A DNA stretch of 64,000 nucleotides from the NCBI RefSeq assembly GCF_963678835.1, contig NZ_OY787469.1, forward strand, positions 868,001 through 932,000, written 5' to 3'. This stretch comes from an uncultured Desulfuromonas sp. (GTDB lineage: Bacteria; Desulfobacterota; Desulfuromonadia; Desulfuromonadales; Desulfuromonadaceae). A program made the position numbers and the translations under genes. Shown here piece by piece: positions 56,024 through 63,729 of the stretch (the stretch's first letter is position 1; every line of letters begins with the position of its first letter). The notes beneath the pieces were generated by a model. That model had not been told where the DNA came from, did not search any database, and worked only from the letters and a program-made list of their open reading frames with translations.

Positions 56024-56038
56024 TTTACATTTCTTTAC
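56024..56038 (-). promoter_or_regulatory. CpxR-type box between the efflux genes and cpxRA
   Basis: On the minus strand the sequence is GTAAAGAAATGTAAA, i.e. GTAAA-N5-GTAAA, the known CpxR consensus spacing. It lies in the divergent region, 116 bases before the OMF gene and 60 before the response regulator gene, so it could control both. Confidence 0.75.
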
Positions 56039-56098
56039 GTCGTCTTGAAACGGCGTGTTTTACACTGATTAAACAACTTTCGTACGACAGGAACGGGC

Positions 56099-56785
56099 AT
56101 GGAAAAAATTCTGATCATCGATGACGATAGTGAGCTGTGTGAATTGCTCACAGATTACCTGACGACCGAAGGGTTGCAGGTGAGTTGTGTCCATAATGGC
56201 AGCGATGGTGCTCGCCAGGCTGTGGAGCATTACGACCTGGTGATTCTTGATGTCATGCTACCGGGGATGAACGGCTTTGATGTGCTGCGGCAGGTGCGTC
56301 AAAGTAGCGAAGTGCCGGTGGTGATGCTCACCGCTCGGGGGGAAGATATTGATCGGATTGTCGGGTTGGAACTGGGGGCGGATGATTACCTGCCAAAACC
56401 TTTTAACCCGAGGGAGCTGGTGGCGCGAATTCGCGCTATTCAGCGTCGTACCGACAATCGCAATCAGATGGACGCCCCGTTGCGGGTCGGTGATCTGTCG
56501 CTCGATCCGGGGGGACGACAGGTGCGCTGTCATGACACCGAGATCGTGTTAACCTCTGTCGAGTTTTCTCTGTTGCACATGCTGTTGAGTCATGCCGGCC
56601 AGGTGGTCAGTCGCGAGGATATGGTCAGCCAAGTACTTGGTCGTCATCTGTCGCCTTATGATCGCAGTATCGATGTTCATATCAGCAGTGTGCGCAAAAA
56701 ACTCGGCCAGACTCCGTCCGGTCGCGAGCGGATCAAGACGATTCGCGGTGTCGGATATCAATATGTCGCCACCGGTTGCGATTAA
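56099..56785 (+). CDS. cpxR: CpxR/OmpR-family response regulator
   Basis: A 228-residue regulator. Receiver domain (5-115) with acidic pocket IDDD, phosphorylation Asp in YDLVILDVMLPG (near 51), Thr in MLTARG (near 79) and Lys in LPKPFNPREL (near 101). Winged-helix domain (about 130-225) with TSVEFSLLHMLLSHAGQVVSREDM and SIDVHISSVRKKLG, GVGYQYV. These resemble E. coli CpxR. Divergent from the efflux genes, 11 bases before its kinase. Confidence 0.88.
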   Translation: MEKILIIDDDSELCELLTDYLTTEGLQVSCVHNGSDGARQAVEHYDLVILDVMLPGMNGFDVLRQVRQSSEVPVVMLTARGEDIDRIVGLELGADDYLPKPFNPRELVARIRAIQRRTDNRNQMDAPLRVGDLSLDPGGRQVRCHDTEIVLTSVEFSLLHMLLSHAGQVVSREDMVSQVLGRHLSPYDRSIDVHISSVRKKLGQTPSGRERIKTIRGVGYQYVATGCD

Positions 56786-56796
56786 AAGGTTCCCCC

Positions 56797-58155
56797 ATGG
56801 ATCGTTTGTACATGCGTATCTTCCTCAGCTTCTGGCTGACCGTGACGTTAGCCGGGGCGATCATGGCCGTGCTTGCTTATGTCAACCATCCCCCGGAACG
56901 GGCGTTTCCTGATCACAATTTTGCTGACCGCGCGGTTGCCTCCTATGCGCAGGATGCGCGTGTCGCTTTGCAACAAGGTGGTGTCGAAGGCTGGAGGCGT
57001 TACGTCCAGAGCCATCGCGATCGCAGTGCCCAGTTGTTTATTTTTGGTGAAGATGGCCAGCCTTTGTTGCCCCGACGCATGAAGCGAGACCTCGCTCCTC
57101 TGGCTCGTCAGGTTTTTGCCGAAAAAAAATTGATCATCACCCATCGTGGCAGAAATGTCTATTTTGCCCAGCCTTTTGTCGACCATCTTCAGCGTCCCGC
57201 CGTGTTTCTCGTTAAGTTGCGCCTGCCGACACCGCCTCCCAGGCGGGGCTATTTCCGTCCTGTTCCCTTGCTGTTTCTCGGCGTGTTTTTACTGGTGGGC
57301 GGGCTGGTGTGCTGGTGGCTGGCGCGCTCGCTGACTTCGCCGATTCAGACTCTGCGTAATGCTGCCCAGCAGTTTGCCACCGGTAATTTGTCAGTGCGGG
57401 TGGGCGACGCCATTTCCGGGCGCAGTGAGATTAAGGAGCTGGCCAATGATTTTGACGCCATGGCCGCACGCATTGAGCAGCAGGTTGAATCTCAGCAACG
57501 GTTGCAGCGTGATATCTCCCACGAACTGCGTTCGCCGCTGGCGCGGCTTAATGTTGCCCTCGAATTAGCCCGACAGCGTTCCGGTCACGAAGCCGAGCCC
57601 GCCTTGAACCGCATAGAACGTGAAGCGGAGCTGCTGAACGAGATGATCGGTCAGTTGTTGAGCCTCAATCAACTGGAGACCGCAGTGCTGTCGCTTGATG
57701 AATCGATTGACCTGTCCAGCCTGATTTCGGAGCTGGTGGCCGACGCCAATTTTGAGGCCCACAGTCGTCAGGTGCGGGTCGAGGTTGACGCCTTTGACGC
57801 AGTGGTGGTCAAAGGCTCGGAACAACTGCTCGCCGGTGCCATTGAAAATATTTTGCGCAATGCCGTGCGCTATACCGCTGAAGACACGGTGGTGCAGGTG
57901 GCAGTCTCTCCGGCGGAAAACCAGCGGGTGACCCTTATCGTTCGCGATCATGGTCCTGGTGTGCCTGAGGCGTCGGTGGAAAAAATCTTTCAGCCTTTTT
58001 ACCGGGTAGATGATGCGCGTGAGCGTCGTTCAGGTGGAACAGGCATCGGTCTGGCCATTGCCGATCGGGCCATTCGCCGCCATGGCGGCACCATTACTGC
58101 GCATAATGCCGCTGGCGGTGGTTTGGAAGTGGTGATCAGTTTGCCGCTGGTTTGA
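56797..58155 (+). CDS. cpxA: CpxA-like sensor histidine kinase
   Basis: A 452-residue membrane kinase. Two helices (FLSFWLTVTLAGAIMAVLAYV near 8-28, PLLFLGVFLLVGGLVCWWLAR near 155-175) border a periplasmic sensor of ~125 residues (HPPERAFPDHNFADRAV). HAMP, then HisKA with RDISHELRSPLARLNVALELARQ (His near 235), and HATPase with NILRNAVRYT, DHGPGVPE, GTGIGLAIADRAI. ATG at 56797 chosen over TTG at 56776. No periplasmic inhibitor gene (cpxP) is seen. Confidence 0.88.
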   Translation: MDRLYMRIFLSFWLTVTLAGAIMAVLAYVNHPPERAFPDHNFADRAVASYAQDARVALQQGGVEGWRRYVQSHRDRSAQLFIFGEDGQPLLPRRMKRDLAPLARQVFAEKKLIITHRGRNVYFAQPFVDHLQRPAVFLVKLRLPTPPPRRGYFRPVPLLFLGVFLLVGGLVCWWLARSLTSPIQTLRNAAQQFATGNLSVRVGDAISGRSEIKELANDFDAMAARIEQQVESQQRLQRDISHELRSPLARLNVALELARQRSGHEAEPALNRIEREAELLNEMIGQLLSLNQLETAVLSLDESIDLSSLISELVADANFEAHSRQVRVEVDAFDAVVVKGSEQLLAGAIENILRNAVRYTAEDTVVQVAVSPAENQRVTLIVRDHGPGVPEASVEKIFQPFYRVDDARERRSGGTGIGLAIADRAIRRHGGTITAHNAAGGGLEVVISLPLV

Positions 58156-58232
58156 ATCAACCATTTACTCAGCTCTTCATCGGGATAAACTGCCGCTTGC
58201 CAAGGCAACAAAAATCAGCTATCACATCGGGC

Positions 58233-58311
58233 ATGAAACCTTCCCCACAAGCATTGATTGATCTCTACGAAACTCGTATGCCCTACGGAAAATACGCCGG
58301 AGTCCGCCTAG
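58233..58311 (+). pseudogene. 5' part of a DUF3820 gene split by an IS1380-family element
   Basis: ATG at 58233 opens 26 codons, MKPSPQALIDLYETRMPYGK then YAGVRL, the DUF3820 start (MPFGKYAG motif). The frame meets the IS at the target CTAG (58308-58311). Joined to 60012-60157 it makes a full 74-residue DUF3820 protein with no other defect, so the insertion is recent. Confidence 0.9.
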
Positions 58312-60007
58312 CCCGAATTTCTCACCAATAAATAGAATAAGGCTGTATTTCGTGGCATAAATGTAGTGAGACCAATCACTTACATAGCGCGAAAGGAACA
58401 GCCTTATGAAAACAGAGTGTAACACAGAGCAACTTGAGTTTCATAGCTTTGGTCGGCGTGAAATTATTGGTCAATTCGATGGCATCAAGATCAGTTCCGA
58501 TGGCGGTGGCATCCTTCTTCGAGAGGTCGAAAAACGCACCGGCATATTGCGTCGTTTGAGTCAATGCTTCACGGACTATCGCAATCCAGAGATGATTACC
58601 CACAGCCTCGAATCCTTGATTAGCCAGCGCATCATGGCGCTGGCATTAGGCTACGAAGACCTCAACGACCATGATGTTTTGCGCCATGATGCCTTGCTCA
58701 GTGTTTTAAGTGGTAAGTCCAATGGAAAAATGGGAGCCGGGAAAAGCACTCTCAACCGTCTTGAACTGACACCTGCGACGGGCTCAAGTTCATCGCGCTA
58801 CAAGAAGATTGTCGCCAATAGTGACGCTATGGACGAGCTTTTGATTGATTTCTTTCAGAAGTCATTCAGTGAAGTTCCAGAAGAGATCGTCTTGGATGTA
58901 GACGCTACAGATGATCTAATCCACGGTACTCAGCAGGGGCGTTTTTATCATGGCTATTATCGAAGCTACTGCTATTTGCCGCTGTATATTTTTTGTGGGG
59001 AACAGCTGTTGTGCGCCCGCTTGCGTACGGCGGATCAGGATGGTGCCGCCGGAACAAAAGAAGAACTGGAACGCATTGTCCGACGCATTCGCCAATCATG
59101 GCCGGATGTTCGCATCGTTGTGCGTGGAGACAGTGGTTTTTGTCGCGACGAGATTATGACTTGGTGCGAGCACGAAGAAAACCGCGTGGACTATGTCTTG
59201 GGATTGGCGAAAAACTCTCGCTTGAAGACACTGCTAGAAGAGGAGATGGAACAGGCGAAACAAGAGCATGAGCAGACAGAAAAAGCCGCACGGGTATTCA
59301 AAGACTTTCACTACCAGACCCGCAATAGCTGGAGCCGGTCCAGGCGCGTTGTGGGCAAAGCGGAATATTTGTCCAAGGGAGAAAATCCCCGCTTTGTCGT
59401 AACGACACTGAGCGAGGAAAAAGCGGATGCCCGCAGCTTGTATGAAGACATTTACTGCGCCCGCGGCGACATGGAAAATCGGATCAAGGAACAACAACTG
59501 GCCCTGTTTGCCGACCGGACGTCCTGTCATGAAATGCGTGCCAACCAATTGCGCCTGTATTTTTCCAGCTTTGCCTATGTTCTGTTACAAACTCTGCGGC
59601 GCATCGGATTAAAAGAAACGGAATTGGCCAAAGCACAGAGCGAAACAATCCGTCTGAAATTACTGAAGATTGGCACCCGGATCAAAATCAGCGTGCGCAA
59701 GATCTGGCTGTCATTTTCAGAAAGCTATCCCTATGCGGACTTGCTGCGCCAAGTTTTGGGGAATCTTCAAAAAATACCGATACGCTGTTAAGGCCAAGGG
59801 GAATAGTCAGACAAAATCAAGAGGAGAAAAAAACGAAACCTGGGAGAGGTGCGCCTTTTTTCATAAACATATTGCTCAACGCCGACCCATTTGAGTCATT
59901 GATGGAGACTGCATTCCACAGGAAGAGCCAATTTGACTATTGGACAGAACAATAGGCGTGATTTTCGCGAAAATCACGCCTCAAAAAACAGTGGTGAGAA
60001 ATTCGGG
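58312..60007 (+). mobile_element. IS1380-family insertion sequence, complete, 1,696 bp
   Basis: Perfect terminal inverted repeats CCCGAATTTCTCACCA (58312-58327) and TGGTGAGAAATTCGGG (59992-60007), flanked by the 4-bp target duplication CTAG (58308-58311 and 60008-60011). It holds one intact transposase gene and interrupts a DUF3820 gene. A hairpin with CGTGATTTTCGCGAAAATCACG lies at 59957-59978, just inside the right end. Confidence 0.95.
58406..59791 (+). CDS. IS1380-family transposase
   Basis: A 461-residue DDE transposase, full length. Features: SSDGGGILLREVEKRTG at the N-terminus, VLDVDATDDLIHGTQQGRFYHGYY (first Asp near 172), IVVRGDSGFCRDEIM (second Asp near 243), VVTTLS, and the Glu-containing YCARGDMENRIKEQQLALFADRTSCHEM (near 355). 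The start ATG is preceded by GAAAGGAACAGCC. Both ends of its element are intact, so it is probably active. Confidence 0.95.
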   Translation: MKTECNTEQLEFHSFGRREIIGQFDGIKISSDGGGILLREVEKRTGILRRLSQCFTDYRNPEMITHSLESLISQRIMALALGYEDLNDHDVLRHDALLSVLSGKSNGKMGAGKSTLNRLELTPATGSSSSRYKKIVANSDAMDELLIDFFQKSFSEVPEEIVLDVDATDDLIHGTQQGRFYHGYYRSYCYLPLYIFCGEQLLCARLRTADQDGAAGTKEELERIVRRIRQSWPDVRIVVRGDSGFCRDEIMTWCEHEENRVDYVLGLAKNSRLKTLLEEEMEQAKQEHEQTEKAARVFKDFHYQTRNSWSRSRRVVGKAEYLSKGENPRFVVTTLSEEKADARSLYEDIYCARGDMENRIKEQQLALFADRTSCHEMRANQLRLYFSSFAYVLLQTLRRIGLKETELAKAQSETIRLKLLKIGTRIKISVRKIWLSFSESYPYADLLRQVLGNLQKIPIRC

Positions 60008-60157
60008 CTAGTCGACCTGCCAGAACCCTATGTGGTGTGGATGGCCGGTGAAGGCTTCCCCGCCGGACGGCTGGGACGACAACTGGCTGAAGTGTACGAG
60101 ATCAAGATCAATGGCCTTGAATACCTGTTTAATCCCTTCTGTGACAATACCCTCTAA
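60008..60157 (+). pseudogene. 3' part of the split DUF3820 gene
   Basis: After the second CTAG the frame continues VDLPEPYVVWMAGEGFPAGRLGRQLAEVYEIKINGLEYLFNPF to TAA at 60155-60157. These are the DUF3820 signatures LPEPYxxWxAxxGFPxGxLG and EIKxNGLE. DUF3820 proteins are small and of unknown function (annotated as putative quorum-sensing-regulated virulence factors). Confidence 0.9.
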
Positions 60158-60380
60158 ATCTTGCCATTGACTTGATAATAGCGTTCTACCATGGTTTTGG
60201 TGAGGGCTACTGCTCCAAGTGTGAATCCATTTGTTCCTGTTGGTCGAGCGTGTAGCTAAAGACTCTATTGTGCAGAGAATTCTTTACTTTGCAGGCTGAT
60301 TCAGATAAAAACTAATCATTAGTTATGTCTTAACTTTTTAGGTTTTCGACATGCTCCGCATGAACATCGCATCTGGTAAG
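60158..60380. other. Intergenic, nothing recognised
   Basis: About 220 bases between the broken DUF3820 gene and the first repeat of the cassette-like region. Base composition turns AT-rich here, marking the border of the accessory region. No gene or clear signal is seen. Confidence 0.4.
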
Positions 60381-60515
60381 GATAAGTGGACCGCTTCGCG
60401 CTCCACTTATCAATGGCGTTCGAGGCGACTACGGTTCTCGGCCCGCAAAATATAAACCTATTTTCCGGGCCTGCGAGCCTTGCGGCTCAACAGCCCAGCC
60501 CCGTTATAATGCAAA
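60381..60515. repeat. Dispersed ~135-bp repeat, copy 1
   Basis: Begins with a palindrome GATAAGTGGA ... TCCACTTATC (60381-60411), followed by CAATGGCGTTCGAGGCGAC, TTCTCGGCCCG, AAAATATAAACC, TTTTCCGGGCC and GCGAGCCTTGCGGCTCAACA. A second copy with about 85 percent identity by eye is at 63107-63237. Both lie right before a small gene (membrane protein and L,D-transpeptidase). Confidence 0.8.
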
Positions 60516-60521
60516 GCAAAA

Positions 60522-60806
60522 ATGATGACTAAATATAGGGTGTTTAGAATTGTATTTTGTTTATTTTTGACTGTTTGCATATTCCAAGCAGTGTTTTATC
60601 CATTTCTTCTAGCACCAAATACTGAAATAGCGTGGTGGCAATTTGGAGTCTTGGCTGGCATCGGATACATATCTAATTTACCTGTATTTTTACTTGGAGA
60701 ATCTATTGCCAGAGAATACAGGAGTATTTTTTTTGTGATTGGTTCCATGTCATGGATTGGCCTAATCTATTACTTGATGGGCTTGTTCGTTAAGAAGCCT
60801 GAGTGA
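60522..60806 (+). CDS. Small three-helix membrane protein, cassette-like
   Basis: A 94-residue protein with hydrophobic segments at about 7-30 (RIVFCLFLTVCIFQAVFYPFLL), 37-60 (WWQFGVLAGIGYISNLPVFLL) and 68-90 (IFFVIGSMSWIGLIYYLMGLFV). Low GC compared to the genes left of 60 kb. Two ATGs lie in tandem at the start. It is followed directly by an attC-like structure, so it looks like an integron gene cassette. Function unknown. Confidence 0.65.
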   Translation: MMTKYRVFRIVFCLFLTVCIFQAVFYPFLLAPNTEIAWWQFGVLAGIGYISNLPVFLLGESIAREYRSIFFVIGSMSWIGLIYYLMGLFVKKPE

Positions 60807-60809
60807 AAT

Positions 60810-60874
60810 TATAACCAGTGCGTCAATGCGGATCGCCAGCCTGCGGCTGTCGCCCGGTTACGCTAACCGTTATG
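60810..60874 (+). repeat. attC-like recombination site 1
   Basis: ATAAC near the left end and GTTAT near the right, with imperfectly paired arms (CAGTGCG/CGCTAACC region) and inner AGCC-TGC-GGCT hairpin, about 65 bases. This is the R''-to-R' layout of attC sites. It sits between two small genes of the same orientation. Confidence 0.55.
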
Positions 60875-60898
60875 TTTTACCGAAGAGCTGAAGGGGAA

Positions 60899-61138
60899 AT
60901 GGGGAATTATCTGTACCGCATAATAGCTCTATTTCTGACCCTTCTATGCCTCCCCTTTGGGCTTCTTTCTCTTTTTAATTGGTGGTCACAAGAAAATCAT
61001 GTTTTTGATTCTCAAGTAAAGCTTGGGATTGCCAGCACCGTTTGGGGGGTGATTATGCTCGGAAGTCTCTTTCGTGGCCAGCCGCCCAATGACAAAGTAT
61101 CTTTCAAGGTATTTAAAAGGGCGAAAAAGAAAACATAA
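60899..61138 (+). CDS. Small two-helix membrane protein, cassette-like
   Basis: A 79-residue protein: MGNYLYRIIALFLTLLCLPF then GLLSLFNWW (helix 1) and LGIASTVWGVIMLGSLF (helix 2), ending in a basic tail FKRAKKKT. AAGGGG precedes the ATG at 60899; an upstream ATG at 60872 would add nine residues. Its stop codon overlaps the next attC-like site, as usual for gene cassettes. Function unknown. Confidence 0.6.
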   Translation: MGNYLYRIIALFLTLLCLPFGLLSLFNWWSQENHVFDSQVKLGIASTVWGVIMLGSLFRGQPPNDKVSFKVFKRAKKKT

Positions 61139-61206
61139 CCAAGGGCTCCAGCGGATTTGCTACACGCTACGCGTTCCGCAAACGCGCTGAGCCCAAACCT
61201 TAGCAT
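61134..61206 (+). repeat. attC-like recombination site 2
   Basis: CATAACC at the left and CCTTAG at the right flank long imperfect arms: GGGCTCCAGCGGATTTGC versus GCAAACGCGCTGAGCCC, which pair with bulged bases (extra C, GAT against CG). Arm lengths, bulges and total size (73 bases) are those of a typical attC. Confidence 0.75.
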
Positions 61207-61208
61207 AA

Positions 61209-61568
61209 GTGCAACTTGCTAAATTGGATTCGATATTTCGAGAAATATGGGAGCATGACGGAAATCCGAAAGAGAAGGGTAAGGCTTATCTGAATTCTTT
61301 TCAAAAATGGACGTTCAGGTCGATATTTGGTTTATTTGGTGTAGCAATACTAATTGCTTTATCAACAAGGATAGAGGTTTTCGATTGGCAAAAATCAATT
61401 GCACTATTTCTCGTTTTGATAACTCAAATAGCCGGATTGTTATATCAGTTATCTTTTGTATTTGAGGCGTTATCTCATGAAGATTATGAATCATCTATCT
61501 ATATCACTAGCACTTACGATAAACATACTCTTTGCTGGAGTGTCAATTGCGAAAGAATATACAACTGA
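61209..61568 (+). CDS. Small membrane protein (SLATT-like layout), 3' end fused to next cassette
   Basis: A 119-codon frame from GTG 61209. KLDSIFREIWEHDGNPKEKGKAYLNSFQKWTF precedes two hydrophobic segments (IFGLFGVAILIALSTRI and SIALFLVLITQIAGLLYQLSFVF). Two central helices after a soluble start are reminiscent of SLATT effector proteins, a weak comparison only. The last ~30 residues overlap the Sel1 gene start and look unnatural, suggesting that the original 3' end was lost when two cassettes joined near GGCGTTAT (61466). Confidence 0.5.
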   Translation: MQLAKLDSIFREIWEHDGNPKEKGKAYLNSFQKWTFRSIFGLFGVAILIALSTRIEVFDWQKSIALFLVLITQIAGLLYQLSFVFEALSHEDYESSIYITSTYDKHTLCWSVNCERIYN

Positions 61569-62604
61569 ACAAATTGATGAACTTCACAATAAAGCAAAAC
61601 AAGGTGACCATACAGCACAAATAGATCTTGGTCTTTTATACTATTATGGTGATGGTGTAGTAGAAAACAAATAAACAGCAGCACAATGGTTTATTAAATC
61701 TGCAGAACAAGGTAATGCAGTTGCTCAACATTACGTTGGATGGGCTTTTGCTCATGGAGAAGGTCTTGATGTAAACAAAAAGAAAGCGCTATATTGGTAT
61801 CTGAAATCTGCAGAGAACGGACATATTGACTCACAAAACAACGTCGCTAATTTCTATTTGCGAGGAGATGGCGTCGAAATAAACTACCAAAAAGCAAAAT
61901 ACTGGTACTTAAAAGCTGCGGAACAAGGAAGCGATTACGCACAATATGAACTTGCTGTTATGTATATACTCGGAGAGGGTGTAGAGAAAAACAAACAAAA
62001 AGCAAAAGATCTATTAATCAAATCAGCCGCTCAAAAAAACAAGAGCGCTGAAAAGGCTCTAGTCGCTATCGGACTAGAGGATAATGCGGAAAAATTTTCC
62101 AAAAAACGCATGAGCGATGTTTATGCTATAGCAAGTCTACTTGAGGAATTCAAAAAAATTACCGGACATTATCCATTTTATACTCAGAACGAACCTGTCC
62201 AAGAAGGATACAAAAAAATTGGAACCCTTGTAACCATAGGCACTTCTACTGCCGAAGAACAATTATCTAAGGAACCAAATCCATTTCATATAAGTTCTAC
62301 CAAAGCCTATTCAAGTCATTTGAAAAGAGAATTAGAACAGAAATTGGAAAGAAAAATAGAACTACCTACTGATCCACAAGAAGTCCCTATCTACGCTCCG
62401 AACGCATATTATGTGTATTTTCCAGCTGAAGATGATGAATATCTAGTAATGGCTTTTTTATATAATCCTAATGCTTTTACATATGAACTGTTTAATGCTC
62501 ATGCCAACGTGTACGTTATTGCATCGTCGCCTGTTATAAGCGAATATAGGTTCTGGAATAGCGCTGGGATAAAACCGCGCATATTCAAATATATAAAGCA
62601 ATAA
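61477..62604 (+). pseudogene. Sel1-repeat exported protein interrupted by one TAA
   Basis: Frame from ATG 61477 (GAGG seven bases upstream): signal peptide MKIMNHLSISLALTINILFA, then Sel1-like repeats: GDHTAQIDLGLLYYYGDGVVENK, stop TAA at 61672-61674, then in the same frame TAAQWFIKSAEQGNAVAQHY, VNKKKALYWYLKSAENGHIDSQNNVANFYLRGDGVE, INYQKAKYWYLKAAEQGSDYAQYELAVMYILGEGVE, KNKQKAKDLLIKSA. A single A-to-T change (AAA or similar to TAA) in the expected Lys/Asn position of a repeat explains the break. The ~160-residue C-terminal part (FYAP-like IYAPNAYYVYFPAEDDEYLVMAF) is not recognised. A sequencing error cannot be excluded. Confidence 0.8.
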
Positions 62605-62616
62605 TAAAAATATTTT

Positions 62617-62748
62617 AGCTAACAATCGCATCAAACGGACGGCAAGACCACGGCGGTCTATTGAAGTCTTGTGTTACGCACTAAAATCATAGGTAGCTTT
62701 AAGTTAGTAGCTACGCATCCTTGCCGCCTCTTATGCAAACGCTAGGTT
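62617..62748 (+). repeat. attC-like recombination site 3
   Basis: AGCTAACAATCGCATCAAAC at the left and GCAAACGCTAGG at the right, with arms GGACGGCAAG and CTTGCCGCCTC and a ~80-base variable centre. AACAATCGCATCAAA ... TTATGCAAACGCTAG is very close to classical attC (VCR-like) ends. Marks the end of the Sel1 cassette. Confidence 0.78.
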
Positions 62749-62764
62749 TCAGAAATAAATACGA

Positions 62765-62945
62765 AAAGTAATCCCCCGGCTTTGCCGGGGGACCCTAATA
62801 GTTTGACGGTTCCTGGATTATGCTCCACCCCGTCACCGGGTTTTGTGTTTTTGACTTTTGTGATTGCGTTAAAGCCCCTTTGAGGGGCTAGCAATCACTA
62901 AAGCCCCCGGTTTGACCGGGGAATATTTACTAATTTCCCCGGCCT
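62765..62945. repeat. Cluster of REP-like hairpins
   Basis: Three hairpins in 180 bases: CCCCCGGC-TTT-GCCGGGGG (62773-62791), a two-layer hairpin GTGATTGC [AAGCCCC-TTTGA-GGGGCT] GCAATCAC (62860-62898), and CCCCGG-TTTGA-CCGGGG (62905-62921). Between them, TAGTTTGACGGTTCCTGG. Such GCCGGGGG hairpins accompany RAYT (REP-associated tyrosine) transposases, but no such gene is present in the window. Confidence 0.55.
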
Positions 62946-63106
62946 CAAGATCGGATATCGCCTCCTTGGTGCAGAGGAATACACTTTGCTTTGGCCCAAA
63001 GAAAAGGGCGGTACGTTTTCGGTTTTATAACCATGGGGTAGAGGCGGATGCGAAATTGCTGGCTGCCATTTCTGTGGCGGTATTCCGCGTGCTCCTCACC
63101 CCAAAC
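62946..63106. other. Non-coding stretch before repeat copy 2
   Basis: About 160 bases with a run of short open frames on both strands but no ribosome-binding site or known motif. Nothing supported. Confidence 0.35.
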
Positions 63107-63237
63107 GATAAGTGGACCGCTCCGCGCTCCACCCATCAATGGCGTTCGAGCCGACTTCGGTTCTCGGACCGTAAAATATAAACTCATTTTCCGGGCCAGC
63201 GAGCCTTGCGGCTCAACAGTCCGGCCCCTTCGGTGCA
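63107..63237. repeat. Dispersed ~135-bp repeat, copy 2
   Basis: Starts GATAAGTGGACCGCTCCGCG and ends GGCTCAACAGTCCGGCCCC; same order of blocks as 60381-60515. Its palindromic start has three changes that break symmetry. It ends six bases before the L,D-transpeptidase start codon, so it may carry its promoter. Confidence 0.8.
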
Positions 63238-63242
63238 AACAA

Positions 63243-63728
63243 ATGAAATTTGTAGCTGCCCTATTCATCCTTTTACTTGCGAGTTCAAGCTTTGCTTCTG
63301 AAAAAGCAATTGACTACGTACTCGTGAAAAAAGTTGAACGGACGATGCAATTACTTTCAGGAGGAAAAGTAATTAAAGAATATGACATTGCCCTCGGGGC
63401 TAATCCCGTTGGCCACAAACAACAAGAAGGTGACGAAAGAACACCCGAAGGTAAATACACTCTGGACTATAAAAAGGAAAACAGTTCATTTTTTAGAGCA
63501 ATTCATATTTCTTATCCGAACGAAAAAGACAAAGAAAGAGCTAAGGCGGCAAATGTCGACCCCGGCGGTCTAATCATGATCCATGGCCAAAAAAACGGTT
63601 TTGGTTGGTTGGCTTGGGTAAGCCAGTGGTTCAACTGGACTAACGGGTGCATTGCTGTGACTAATTCGGAAATGGCAGAAATCTGGGCGCTGGTCAAGGT
63701 TGGAACACCCATCGAAATTCAACCATAA
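63243..63728 (+). CDS. L,D-transpeptidase (YkuD) family protein
   Basis: A 161-residue exported enzyme: signal peptide MKFVAALFILLLASSSFA, then YkuD fold YVLVKKVERTMQLLSGGKVIKEYDIALGANPVGHKQQEGDERTPEGKYTLDYK, the catalytic block IMIHGQKNG ... WTNGCIAVTNSEM (His near 113, Cys near 139) and C-terminal VGTPIEIQP. It would make 3-3 cross-links or attach proteins to peptidoglycan. No clear Shine-Dalgarno before the ATG at 63243. AT-rich compared with housekeeping genes; lies at the end of the cassette-like region. Confidence 0.9.
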   Translation: MKFVAALFILLLASSSFASEKAIDYVLVKKVERTMQLLSGGKVIKEYDIALGANPVGHKQQEGDERTPEGKYTLDYKKENSSFFRAIHISYPNEKDKERAKAANVDPGGLIMIHGQKNGFGWLAWVSQWFNWTNGCIAVTNSEMAEIWALVKVGTPIEIQP

Positions 63729-63729
63729 C

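Noticed and set aside
58365..58385. AGTGA-N6-TCACT near 58370 as a fourth CRP/FNR site
   Set aside because: It lacks the TGTGA core, lies inside the IS1380 element and is better explained as part of the element's leader.
61672..61674. TAA in the Sel1 gene as a recoded codon
   Set aside because: No known bacterial mechanism inserts an amino acid at UAA, and no hairpin follows; nonsense mutation or sequence error is simpler.
62912..63268. Open frames on both strands before the L,D-transpeptidase
   Set aside because: They cover REP-like hairpins and the 135-bp repeat, and have no ribosome-binding sites.
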